Positions 18,035-26,580 of a stretch of DNA of 64,000 nt are shown here, piece after piece (within the stretch, counting starts at the first letter, position 1; every line of letters starts with the position of its first letter). Origin of the DNA: Caenicola sp034331105 (GTDB lineage: Bacteria; Synergistota; Synergistia; Synergistales; Synergistaceae). The stretch lies in contig JAXQGB010000011.1 in assembly GCA_034331105.1 (NCBI GenBank), positions 310,001 to 374,000 on the forward strand, given 5' to 3'. Position numbers and translations under genes: made by a program. The notes below the pieces were generated by a model. The model had not been told where the DNA came from. It ran no database searches and saw only the letters and a list, made by a program, of their open reading frames with translations.

Positions 18035-19891
18035 TTATTCTTGTATAATTAATTCCATTTTATCTTTTTTGCGGTATAAGATAAAAATGACAATCAATAA
18101 TACAAAAAGCGAGCCAAAAGAAATAATAAAATTACTCGGTAATATTAATAACATGGCAACAATAAACAATACTATTCTAATTATAGTATTTAATTTCACC
18201 CACATAAACCCTTGTAATGCCATTCCAATTGCAAAAATGCCTATTATACTAGTAAAAATTGTAAAAAATATTGTTTCAATTGAACCTATTAGCATTAAAC
18301 CATTTTCATATATCATTACATATGGAATTATAAAGCCTAATATCCCTAAACGAAATGATTCGAAGCCAACTTTCATTGGCGAGGTTTCAGCAATCCCGGA
18401 TGCTGCATATGCAGCTAAAGCGACTGGCGGGGTAATATTAGAAATGTTGGCAAAATATAACACAAATAAATGTGCAGCTAATGGTATTATGTCAAATTTC
18501 AACAGAGCTGGTGCAATTATAGTGGCGCCTATAATATAGGCTCCAGTAGTTGGCATTCCAATTCCGAGTATTATCAAAGCAACCATACCAAACATGCAAG
18601 TCAATAACATATTTCCACCAGAATAACTAAGTAAAATATTCGTCATATTTAAACCTAAACCTGTAATACCAACAACAGCTATTATTACTCCTGCAAGTGT
18701 AACTGCCGCTGTAACCATTATTGTTCCCCTAGCTGTCTCGTATAAAGCTTCAAAAAATGATTTCATTGTTATCCTTGTTTCTTTTCTTGCAAAACTACAT
18801 ATTATTGCAGCCAAAGTTCCTATCATTCCTGACCTCAAGGGAGAGATCTTAAAAACGAGCAATGGTATTATCAATGCAATAATTGGAATCAAAGCAGGTC
18901 CTTTTTTTAAAAACACTTCTTTAGCATTGGGAAGGTCTTCTTTTGGTACGCATTTCAATCCCTTCTTTTGTGCTTCAAGATCAACCATCCAAAATAATGC
19001 AAAATAATATAACAATGCCGGCACTACGGCAGCAATCGCAACTTGTGAATATGGAATGCCTAGAATTTCTATCATAATAAAAACAGAAGCACCCATTACT
19101 GGAGGAAGAATTTGTCCTCCAGTCGAACCAACAGCACTTACAGCACCCGCAAATTTAGAATCATAGCCATTTTTTTTCATTAATGGAATTGTAAAAGCTC
19201 CAGTCGCAGATACATTCGCAACGGGACTTCCATTAATACTTCCGAAAAGAGCACTCGCAATAATTGCCACTTTTGCTGCCCCACCTCTGGCTCTTCCTGC
19301 AAGTACCATCGACATATCTCTTATGGCGTCTCCTCCGCCTGTGTATTCCATGAAAGCTCCAAACATAGAGAAAATAAATACGTATGTTATCGTTACCGCT
19401 AACGGTGAGCCAAATATTCCGTCCAGGCTATATATATAACTAATTTCCCTTTCTAGAGAAAATCCTGAATGTCCGAAAAGCCCCGGAAGTGATTGACCAT
19501 AAATTCCATAGAAAACCATGACAAGAGCAAGTAATGGGAGAGATAAACCCATCGTCATCCTTGCCATTTCAAACAACACGACTAATAGCAATATTCCACT
19601 AATAATATCTAGACGCTCTGGATAAAGGCCTGCACGTTCAATGATTCCAGGATAATACAAAGCAGTGTAAATCCAAGACATTGAGCTCATTGTAATTAAC
19701 AATAAAATATAAAACTTTTTAAAATTATTGTCTTTCGTTTTTGAGTAAACCTTAAAAAATGCCATCAATGTTGATAAATATACAAACGTTGCTCTTTGAA
19801 GGAGAGGATCAAGTGGATAAAATATCAATGTTGTGACAGTAAATATTGAAAGAATGACTCCAATAATTTTGACAACCATGTCTTTATTCAT
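18035..19891 (-). CDS. TRAP transporter fused permease (DctQM type, TAXI class)
   Basis: A 618-residue membrane protein that joins the small (DctQ) and large (DctM) TRAP permease parts, with about sixteen hydrophobic segments. The DctM core is recognisable from GSINGSPVANVSATGAFTIP, from STGGQILPPVMGASVF and from GIGMPTTGAYI. With the TAXI binding protein encoded upstream it should drive sodium- or proton-coupled uptake of an organic anion. It is in the AT-rich middle block of the operon. Confidence 0.92.
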   Translation of the reverse strand: MNKDMVVKIIGVILSIFTVTTLIFYPLDPLLQRATFVYLSTLMAFFKVYSKTKDNNFKKFYILLLITMSSMSWIYTALYYPGIIERAGLYPERLDIISGILLLVVLFEMARMTMGLSLPLLALVMVFYGIYGQSLPGLFGHSGFSLEREISYIYSLDGIFGSPLAVTITYVFIFSMFGAFMEYTGGGDAIRDMSMVLAGRARGGAAKVAIIASALFGSINGSPVANVSATGAFTIPLMKKNGYDSKFAGAVSAVGSTGGQILPPVMGASVFIMIEILGIPYSQVAIAAVVPALLYYFALFWMVDLEAQKKGLKCVPKEDLPNAKEVFLKKGPALIPIIALIIPLLVFKISPLRSGMIGTLAAIICSFARKETRITMKSFFEALYETARGTIMVTAAVTLAGVIIAVVGITGLGLNMTNILLSYSGGNMLLTCMFGMVALIILGIGMPTTGAYIIGATIIAPALLKFDIIPLAAHLFVLYFANISNITPPVALAAYAASGIAETSPMKVGFESFRLGILGFIIPYVMIYENGLMLIGSIETIFFTIFTSIIGIFAIGMALQGFMWVKLNTIIRIVLFIVAMLLILPSNFIISFGSLFVLLIVIFILYRKKDKMELIIQE

Positions 19892-19931
19892 TTCATAACA
19901 CTCCTATCAATAATTTAATTCTTAATCAAAG

Positions 19932-19963
19932 CAGGGGGAGTTTGGTCAATATAACTCCCCCTG
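19932..19963 (-). promoter_or_regulatory. Intercistronic hairpin between binding protein and TRAP permease
   Basis: An 11-bp perfect stem (CAGGGGGAGTT arm) around a 10-base loop lies in the gap between the two genes. On the minus strand no U-run follows, so it is more likely an RNA-stabilising or attenuating hairpin that keeps binding protein in excess of permease than a full terminator. Confidence 0.55.
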
Positions 19964-19975
19964 AACTATTTTTTA

Positions 19976-20926
19976 TTATTTCATTTCATCTGGGATGAGT
20001 CTGTCTGCAATTTTTACCCCTTGTTCTCTGTAAAATTTCACAGCACCTGGATGTAGTGGGACTGCTACCGCGTTGATAGCTTCTTTCGTTAAATCAGCTG
20101 AACGATAAGTAGCTTTTATGTCTTTTTCATTGGCGTATATTACCTTGAGGATATTGTATACAGTTTCCGCAGGGATATCCTTTCTCCCAATTATAATATT
20201 CCATGAACCAAATGTTTTTATATCTTTCTTTATGCCTTTATAAGATCCAGCTGGAATAACAGCTTCTGTGAGCCATGGTGCCTTGCTTTTCAAAACCTTA
20301 TAATCTTCATCTGAGAACGGCAGGAACCTTAGCTCTGAATTTGTTTCTAATTCAAGAATGGAAGATATTGGGATTCCGCTCGTCATAAAATATCCGGCAA
20401 TCAGTCCATCACGAATCATATTTCCACTATCAGATCTGTCCGCGTTGACAATTCGTTGAGGCTTAATATTAAGAAGTTCGAACACCTGTCTCCCAGCTAT
20501 GTCATGAGTGCTTCCTCTTGCCGTTAGGCCAAAAATCTTACCATCAATATCTCGTACTGTTTTAATTGGTTGGTCAGACCTAACAACGAAATGATGATAT
20601 CCTGGAAAAGCTGGAGCTATAGCTCTTATGTTTTTATTTTTACTTTTTTCATACTCTTCGTTGACTTCAATATTATTTGTAAAACCAAAGTCAATCTCAC
20701 CTTTATCAACAAGTACTGCGTTCTGACGACCTCCACCTGTTGTCTGAACTCTTGCTTGTATGCCATTATTTGTTAATATATTACCAATTACTCCTCCAAG
20801 AACATAATAACCTCCACCAGACCCTGCGCCGCCAATTGCAAATGGTTTTGAATCACTTGCAAAAGACACTTGAACACTTAACATAAGGATCAATGCAACC
20901 AGCCAAAAATATTTACAAATTTTCAT
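19976..20926 (-). CDS. TAXI-family TRAP transporter solute-binding protein
   Basis: A 316-residue secreted protein with a typical Sec signal peptide (KICKYFWLVALILMLSVQVS, then FASDS). The mature N-terminus has the TAXI pattern IGGAGSGGGYYVLGG. DIDGKIFGLTARGSTHD and the C-terminal LHPGAVKFYREQG also match the family. It binds the substrate outside the membrane and delivers it to the fused permease encoded next. Ligands of TAXI proteins are usually small carboxylates or amino acids, so the substrate of the pathway may be a carboxylated heterocycle. Confidence 0.9.
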   Translation of the reverse strand: MKICKYFWLVALILMLSVQVSFASDSKPFAIGGAGSGGGYYVLGGVIGNILTNNGIQARVQTTGGGRQNAVLVDKGEIDFGFTNNIEVNEEYEKSKNKNIRAIAPAFPGYHHFVVRSDQPIKTVRDIDGKIFGLTARGSTHDIAGRQVFELLNIKPQRIVNADRSDSGNMIRDGLIAGYFMTSGIPISSILELETNSELRFLPFSDEDYKVLKSKAPWLTEAVIPAGSYKGIKKDIKTFGSWNIIIGRKDIPAETVYNILKVIYANEKDIKATYRSADLTKEAINAVAVPLHPGAVKFYREQGVKIADRLIPDEMK

Positions 20927-21025
20927 TTCTCCAACACCCCTTTATTCGTTTTTTTTGTTTTATATAACAAACAAAACTTTAAATTATCTCGTTATTATTA
21001 CCAAGAGATATACAATGATTATTAT

Positions 21026-22276
21026 TTAGATAGCTTGATCCATCTTTGCTTTGAGGATCGCCAGAAGTCTCTCCTGCTCGTTGCTGACGATCATTACGCC
21101 CTCATCAACACCCATTCCGGGCTTGCCTGCCATTGCAAAAGGTTTCGTGGCAACTGCCAGGTTTGCGCAGACAATTGCAGATTTGTCAGTCTCATTGCAG
21201 GTGCCGCCCTGGTAAGCAAGTACTCCGTTCTTTTTACAGTAGAGCACAGCTTCGATGATGTTGTTGATACCGCCAAGGTCTATAGTCTTGACCTGGACCA
21301 TGTCTGCACCTTTGGCATCGACCCACTCGACTATCTCTTCATAGGTGTTGGCATACTCGTCGATGATGAGCTTGAGCCTGCATCCGGCGTCATCAAGGCG
21401 TTTGCGGAGGTATTTCATGCCTTCCAGCTGTTTTTCATTTGATTTCAGGTCAATGGGCATCTCGATGAATACTTCATATGGCTCACAGGCTTCTGCTACC
21501 CTGAGAAGGTATTCAAACACTTTGTCGAGATCGTCATTGAATGCGTAGCCCATGCAGCCGTATACGTCATAGCGCATAACCGGCTTATAATCTGCGTCAC
21601 CGATCTCAGTTATACGGTTCTTAACCCACTTGACCCAGTCAAGGAACTTCTGTCCGTCTTTGCCGAGTTTCTCTTCAACGTTGTTTATCAGTCCGTGGGG
21701 CATCATACCGACCTTTTTGAGGATCATCTTGTCAACGTTGGTGTAACGCTCGTCGCCTGACTGTGCATTGATGCGGACAGGCGTAAGATCAGCCTTAAGG
21801 CCGTACTCATTCATTACGACTTCGCACATCGTTAGTTTCTGCTCATAAGCGACAGTTTCAAGGATCGCCTGTGTTACTCCGTATCGGATGGATGCCGGGA
21901 GCTGGTAGCCGTCAAATTTTGCACGATCAAATTTTTCTGCTGTTGATTTGAATTCTTTGATGTCCATTCCTTCAAAATAGGGCACTACGTGTTTCTCAAT
22001 TACATTGATGAGAGCGTCTGCTGTGTTGGGAACTTCCCTGCCGCCGCTTGCAGCATACTGGGCTACCGCACAGTCTCCGTATACTATCTTGCCGTCTTCC
22101 AGCACGAACATTACAGAAACTGCTACACCGGGCTGCCTGATCGAATTGAAACCGGGAGTTACAGGTTCGCCTTTGTAAACAAAACCGTCAGATTTTGCTC
22201 CTGCTTTGATCGCCTGCTTATCGTCCATGTAAAAACCTGTAAGAGCTTTGGAACAGATTATTTTTTTGACCTTCAT
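21026..22276 (-). CDS. mal: 3-methylaspartate ammonia-lyase
   Basis: About 416 residues, the normal length for this enolase-superfamily enzyme. Key sites match the Clostridium tetanomorphum enzyme: the catalytic lysine in VQVKTIDLGG, the catalytic histidine in PHGLINNVEEK, and metal ligands in the D(VYG), E(MPID) and DEYAN strands. GGTCNETDKSA and the end signature KPGMGVDEGVMIV are also present. It removes ammonia from 3-methylaspartate to give mesaconate. Two starts are close (22285 and 22276); the second is better spaced from GAAGGG. GC-rich like the genes to its right and unlike the AT-rich block to its left. No glutamate mutase genes are in the window, so the methylaspartate may not come from glutamate. 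Confidence 0.93.
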   Translation of the reverse strand: MKVKKIICSKALTGFYMDDKQAIKAGAKSDGFVYKGEPVTPGFNSIRQPGVAVSVMFVLEDGKIVYGDCAVAQYAASGGREVPNTADALINVIEKHVVPYFEGMDIKEFKSTAEKFDRAKFDGYQLPASIRYGVTQAILETVAYEQKLTMCEVVMNEYGLKADLTPVRINAQSGDERYTNVDKMILKKVGMMPHGLINNVEEKLGKDGQKFLDWVKWVKNRITEIGDADYKPVMRYDVYGCMGYAFNDDLDKVFEYLLRVAEACEPYEVFIEMPIDLKSNEKQLEGMKYLRKRLDDAGCRLKLIIDEYANTYEEIVEWVDAKGADMVQVKTIDLGGINNIIEAVLYCKKNGVLAYQGGTCNETDKSAIVCANLAVATKPFAMAGKPGMGVDEGVMIVSNEQERLLAILKAKMDQAI

Positions 22277-22349
22277 CAAAATCATTTCCCTTCTATATTT
22301 TTACTTAAAATTACCCTGTATAAGGTTAAAACTTATAATCAAATTTTTA

Positions 22350-23699
22350 TTAGCGGATCACCTTGCCATCTTTTGCTGCAAGTTTGCCGCCAATGTATAC
22401 TCTCTCGACGTTTTTCAGCGTCGGGTATTCTGTAATAACGATGTCGGCACTGTAGCTCTTCTCAAGCAGTCCGAGGTTGGGAGCAAGGCGGGGAAGGACT
22501 TCTGCAACCCTTGATGTACCCTGACGTACGGCCTTTGCTAGCCCTACAAGTTTTTCTTCGAGAGCCGCGTGCTGGATCGCCTCAAGCATGGAATCGCTCT
22601 TTCCTGCGGCAAAGTCTGTCGAGATTATGTCTACCAGATCATTTTCGTAGAATGCGAAGAGGTTCTCGGGAGTCGCAACAAGTGCTTTTGCACCCCAGGG
22701 ATCGTGAACTGCGGCATCAAGCACCACTCCGGGGAACTGCTTCAGATAGCGGCCGTTTTCTACACATTCGTCTTTTGTGAAGAGATAATTTGAGTGGCAG
22801 CAGATAAGAGTGCTGAGACCCATTTTCGCGATTTCATGGACGATATGCTTTGATGTAGGTGCGTTGTGGATCATCAGCGGCACATTGTATCTTTTGGCAA
22901 GTATGGCTGCCTCACGATATCCGTCAAGTGCGACTTTGACGGAGGACAAAGTCGTTTTGTAAACGATTTCTTTAGTCTCTTCAGGGGTAAGGAAACTGTC
23001 AAGTTTCGCATCTTTAAGGGCCTGTGCGACTCGGTCACGATCGTAATAAGATTCCTCAATATAACGTCCAAGGACTGAAAGCTTCATCGCCCTTGCCTGA
23101 AGGTAGTCGATATCCTTTCCCTTGCGCTCTTTAACTGCTCTGGGGATATAAAGATAATCCTGCCCTCCTCCGCCCAGTGTGTGACCGCCGCCGACTTCAC
23201 CTATACAGATCGCACCCTCCGAGAGCATTTTTTCAACTGTCATTTCGTTGTGCTTGGGAAGGAAGCCTTTTCCGTCGCAGAGTTCCCCTGCATGGTAATT
23301 CGTAGGAGCATGGGTGGTAGCTGCTTTTATCCTGATAGGATGGACCTTCTGGGTCTCTCTTACCTCATCCATGGTAACGAACCCGTCTATATTGAGTACG
23401 GTCGTGTGACCCTGAAGCAGGCTGCGGTCGAGATGCCCCATTATGAATTCATCACCATAGTTTACGCATCCGCTTGCAAACATAGGTCCAAATGTTATTC
23501 CGTGCTGATGGTGGTTTATCATGCCGGGCATCACGCATTTTCCTGTGCAGTCAACAACTTCCTCTGCATAGGATTCAAGGTTTTCATCGTAATGCAGATT
23601 GACGTCCATTATCAGGCCGTCAGCTTCGATAACGTTCCCTTTCTCAAGTACTGTTTTCCCGTCTCCGGTAACTACCGTACCGTTCTTAAAAATTTTCAT
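22350..23699 (-). CDS. Enamidase-like metal-dependent amidohydrolase
   Basis: A 449-residue amidohydrolase. The metal ligands follow the family order: HHQH near residue 63, a GEVGGG glutamate, IHNAP, CCHSN and STDFAAG. The GEVG-H-H-D series resembles the enamidase of Eubacterium barkeri, which opens tetrahydro-6-oxonicotinate and releases ammonia, though the present protein is longer. AGGAGGT precedes the ATG. Given its place between the lyase and hydratase genes it probably hydrolyses a reduced cyclic amide or imide from the reductase step. A cytosine-deaminase or dihydroorotase-like function cannot be excluded. Confidence 0.75.
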   Translation of the reverse strand: MKIFKNGTVVTGDGKTVLEKGNVIEADGLIMDVNLHYDENLESYAEEVVDCTGKCVMPGMINHHQHGITFGPMFASGCVNYGDEFIMGHLDRSLLQGHTTVLNIDGFVTMDEVRETQKVHPIRIKAATTHAPTNYHAGELCDGKGFLPKHNEMTVEKMLSEGAICIGEVGGGHTLGGGGQDYLYIPRAVKERKGKDIDYLQARAMKLSVLGRYIEESYYDRDRVAQALKDAKLDSFLTPEETKEIVYKTTLSSVKVALDGYREAAILAKRYNVPLMIHNAPTSKHIVHEIAKMGLSTLICCHSNYLFTKDECVENGRYLKQFPGVVLDAAVHDPWGAKALVATPENLFAFYENDLVDIISTDFAAGKSDSMLEAIQHAALEEKLVGLAKAVRQGTSRVAEVLPRLAPNLGLLEKSYSADIVITEYPTLKNVERVYIGGKLAAKDGKVIR

Positions 23700-23748
23700 T
23701 GCACTACCTCCTGATATTTTTTAAGCATTGTATTTTTTAAGCTTTTAT

Positions 23749-24609
23749 CTAAGCTTCAAACTCCCACTCAGCACGACGGGGATCAAAACAGCAACCCAGT
23801 CTCATTGAAACAACTCTGATACCGCTCGCACGCTGGGGACCTACCTTAACAAAAGTTGCAAGAGCTGTTGTCTTTCCTCCAAGGCCCAAAGCACCGTAAC
23901 CTGCTTTATTGACTTCATGCGTTATCTTTTTTTCCATTTCTGACTGGACTGAGAAGTTTCCCTTCGCCATTGCTTCCATGCTTAAGGAAGCAGCCTCAAG
24001 ATTGCTCCGTCCTATCCCGAAAGAGAGGACGCAGGGAAGACATCCGAGAAGCTTGGCGCCTTCGATCGCCCATTCGATCATTTCATTAACGACCGTATCT
24101 GCCGAGTGTTTGTGAAAGACCCTGAGGGTTTTTCCCCTTATCTCCGGACCGCCTCCGTACATCATCAAAGTAAGGCGGATCTTTTTACCGGGAATCCTTC
24201 TTATCTGGATCGGCGCCATTGCAAGATCGCCGGAATCTTCTGAAAGGCCCGCTGACTGGCTAATGCGTTCGTAATCACTTCCCTTGACTGCCATAGGTCG
24301 GCCCGGAAGCTGACGAAGACCTGCAGCGACACCTTCTTCAACTGCACTGAAAAAACCTGCGGGAACGACAGCATCGTCACCTACCTCAATGAGTACGTGA
24401 GGTATCCCTGTGTCGTCACAGAGAGGAAACACCTTATCCTCTGCGATCTCAGCGTTCTTTATGATATTTTCAAGTACCCATTTGGCAGGCTTGCTCTCTT
24501 CCAGATCCGCTGCCCTTTTATAAGCTTCTGCCTGGTCAGGCCTGAACACAGTACTGGCCCTGAGCAGTGTCTCCGCTGTCTTTTCAATGATTTCTTTTCT
24601 GGTTATCAT
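23749..24609 (-). CDS. Class I fumarase-type hydratase, alpha subunit
   Basis: A 286-residue protein matching the N-terminal (iron-sulfur) half of class I fumarase/tartrate dehydratase: PLCDDTGIPHVLIEVG, a cysteine in LGCLPCVLSFGIG, and GLGGKTTALA near the C-terminus. Such split alpha/beta pairs hydrate fumarate, tartrate or mesaconate. Downstream of methylaspartate ammonia-lyase chemistry, hydration of mesaconate to citramalate is the natural guess. The stop is 49 bp before the amidohydrolase start, and GAGGTAA precedes its ATG. Confidence 0.88.
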   Translation of the reverse strand: MITRKEIIEKTAETLLRASTVFRPDQAEAYKRAADLEESKPAKWVLENIIKNAEIAEDKVFPLCDDTGIPHVLIEVGDDAVVPAGFFSAVEEGVAAGLRQLPGRPMAVKGSDYERISQSAGLSEDSGDLAMAPIQIRRIPGKKIRLTLMMYGGGPEIRGKTLRVFHKHSADTVVNEMIEWAIEGAKLLGCLPCVLSFGIGRSNLEAASLSMEAMAKGNFSVQSEMEKKITHEVNKAGYGALGLGGKTTALATFVKVGPQRASGIRVVSMRLGCCFDPRRAEWEFEA

Positions 24610-24628
24610 TTGAATTACCTCTGCTCAG

Positions 24629-25135
24629 TTATTTGTCGTAGATCGACTCACCGTGCGCGATCGCAACGATAGCCGGAAAGTTTTCAACTTCTATTTCGTG
24701 AAGTGCCTCCATACCCTCTTCAGGGAATGCGACAACCCGTCTGCTCTTTATTGAAGCGGTAAGAAAGGCTGTGGAAGGAGGAGTTACAAGAAATATTGAA
24801 TTATATTTATTCAATGCTTCTGTCGTCTCCTTCTTAAGACTTCCCTTGCCTATGTGCATTTTTATTCCGGCTTCCGAAAGTGCGGGAATGCTTCCCTCTA
24901 TTTCTACCTTATTGCTTGAAGTGGGACCTATTCCTGCCGGACTCACCGCGGTATGAAAAACAGCGCCTCCTGTCAGGTGGATGCCCTTCTCTTCACAGGT
25001 CCCGTCTTCGATACACCTGACTATCTTTGGAAGGACTGCGTCCCTGCCTGTGAAAATTTTTCCTGTTATCTCGACCATGTCGTAGATTTTGAGCCGGTTG
25101 ATCACCTCATCATCTACAGGCATTTTAATTTGCAT
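24629..25135 (-). CDS. Class I fumarase-type hydratase, beta subunit
   Basis: A 168-residue protein matching the C-terminal half of class I fumarase (GKIFTGRDAVLP near residue 25, HTAVSPAGIGPTSSNK, IGKGSL). It is the first gene of the long leftward operon and partner of the alpha subunit 19 bp downstream. The two together should form an oxygen-sensitive [4Fe-4S] hydratase. Its leader holds a palindrome that is a candidate operator. Confidence 0.88.
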   Translation of the reverse strand: MQIKMPVDDEVINRLKIYDMVEITGKIFTGRDAVLPKIVRCIEDGTCEEKGIHLTGGAVFHTAVSPAGIGPTSSNKVEIEGSIPALSEAGIKMHIGKGSLKKETTEALNKYNSIFLVTPPSTAFLTASIKSRRVVAFPEEGMEALHEIEVENFPAIVAIAHGESIYDK

Positions 25136-25171
25136 AACGAGTTCTCCCCCATTTCAAATTTCCCTCTTTAC

Positions 25172-25190
25172 ATATCCACATTGTGGATAT
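25172..25190. promoter_or_regulatory. Perfect palindrome, candidate IclR-type operator
   Basis: A 9-bp inverted repeat, ATATCCACA / TGTGGATAT, around one central T. It lies 37 bases before the first operon gene and about 17-35 bases after the predicted transcription start, where a bound regulator would block elongation. The adjacent divergent IclR-type gene is the obvious candidate. Confidence 0.65.
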
Positions 25191-25213
25191 ATTATCTTGT
25201 ATGTGGTTATTTA

Positions 25214-25241
25214 ATAATACAGGTTATTTGATCTATGTCAA
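25214..25241 (-). promoter_or_regulatory. Sigma-70 promoter of the catabolic operon
   Basis: On the minus strand a consensus TTGACA (-35) is separated by 16 bases from TATTAT (-10). The predicted start lies near 25207, about 70 bases before the fumarase beta ATG. Confidence 0.75.
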
Positions 25242-25383
25242 TATTTTTTTTAGATGTGTATGTTTTTCACCGCTGAGTTGTTCACAGGGATTGCTCCATG
25301 ACCGACAGCTCAAACAGTTAAAATAAGTTAGAATACTTTAAAAGAGAAAATTTAGATCCTACGATAAAAATTTGGAGGGCGCA

Positions 25384-26247
25384 ATGATAAAAACCAATGA
25401 TGAAAACCATGAAAACGGGACCCAGTCGATAGAAAGAGCCCTTTCCATCCTGAACTGTTTTACAAGGGGCACAGATGACCTCTCATTGACTGAGATATCT
25501 AAACTTGTCGATATCCCATACTCAACGGCATCAAGGATAGCTGGGATCCTTGAAAAGGAATCTTTCCTGCACAGGGATGTACATTCTAAAAGATTCAGCC
25601 TCGGACGGAGAGTTTACTCCCTAGGCTATTGCGCAAAACAAAACGATTATATTCTTAAAGTCGCATATCCCTATCTGGTAAACCTCAGGGATGAGTTTGG
25701 TGAAACTGCTCTTGTTTACGTTCGTGAAGGTGATTACCGTATATTATTGGAAAAAGTTTCTGCCTTCCATAATTTTAAATTTTCTCCCACCGTCGGTTCA
25801 AAGTACGTAATATGGGCAGGTGCCGGAGGAAGAGGATTCCTGGCATTCGCATCTCCCGAGGAGCAGACACGCATGATAAATGAAAGCAGAAGCCTGACAC
25901 CATACACGACAATCGACAGGAAAAACCTAATGAGAAACCTCTATGTGACCTGCAAGTACGGATATTGTTTCTGTGCAAATGAATACCAGGAAGGATTCTC
26001 TTCTATAGCCGGCCCCATAATTGACAACACCAACAGCATCCTCTGTACCATAGCTGTCACAGGGCCAAGCACAAGATTCACCGAGAATATCATTGCAGGA
26101 CTCAAAGAAAGAATACCTCAATATTGCCTGGAGATATCCAAAACTTTTGGCTGGACAGAAAACCTCACAGAACCGGGCATAATGTTTAAAAGCCCCTCTT
26201 TTGACCTCATAGTTTCAGAACTGGATGGCATCGAAGCTTTAAAATAA
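25384..26247 (+). CDS. IclR-family transcriptional regulator
   Basis: About 287 residues. An N-terminal winged helix (QSIERALSILNCF, LTEISKLVDIPYSTASRI) is followed by the IclR effector domain (LGYCAKQND, GAGGRGFLAF, GYCFCANEYQEGFSSIAGPI). The ATG at 25384 has GGAGGG 5 bases upstream. It is divergent from the catabolic operon with a shared 248-bp control region, the usual layout for a local regulator of catabolic genes responding to a pathway acid. It ends before a strong terminator. Confidence 0.92.
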   Translation: MIKTNDENHENGTQSIERALSILNCFTRGTDDLSLTEISKLVDIPYSTASRIAGILEKESFLHRDVHSKRFSLGRRVYSLGYCAKQNDYILKVAYPYLVNLRDEFGETALVYVREGDYRILLEKVSAFHNFKFSPTVGSKYVIWAGAGGRGFLAFASPEEQTRMINESRSLTPYTTIDRKNLMRNLYVTCKYGYCFCANEYQEGFSSIAGPIIDNTNSILCTIAVTGPSTRFTENIIAGLKERIPQYCLEISKTFGWTENLTEPGIMFKSPSFDLIVSELDGIEALK

Positions 26248-26286
26248 ATAAACACTGAGAGTTAACCAGCTTATCAGAAATATAGA

Positions 26287-26322
26287 AAACCGGGCTTTCG
26301 TCATCCGACGAAAGCCCGGTTT
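26287..26322 (+). terminator. Terminator after the IclR gene
   Basis: A 16-bp perfect stem (AAACCGGGCTTTCGTC arm) with loop ATCC, followed by TTATT. The A-rich left side could also terminate leftward transcription. Confidence 0.85.
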
Positions 26323-26360
26323 ATTCGATAGTAAGTAAAAATTTTTCTTCTGTCACGTTG

Positions 26361-26538
26361 TTCCTGCTGTCACTACATGAGTCACTCCATTGCAAGCTAC
26401 CTTGTCATGTCTGGAGTTGACCTAAACACTGACACGGTCAGAGAATTGCTGGGGCATGCGGATCTTAAGATGATACTGAGGTATGTACATCTTGCCCCGA
26501 AGGTTATGATGCCACGGTTGAGATGCTGGATGGTTAAA
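26361..26538 (+). pseudogene. Remnant of a tyrosine recombinase C-terminus
   Basis: About 60 codons closely match the last part of the integrase at 32115-33317, in DNA as well as protein (MSGVDLNT..VRELLGHADLK and RYVHLAPK). The HxxR arginine has become Ser, two residues are inserted after LNT, the N-terminal three-quarters are missing, and the original stop is lost. It marks the left end of an older, decayed relative of the present element. Confidence 0.85.
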
Positions 26539-26580
26539 ACTCATCTTTTGATACATGATTGGACCTAAATTAACCTGAGC

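Noticed and set aside
26377..26568. Apparent small gene on the plus strand near 26.4 kb
   Set aside because: It is the decayed C-terminal end of an integrase, not an independent gene.
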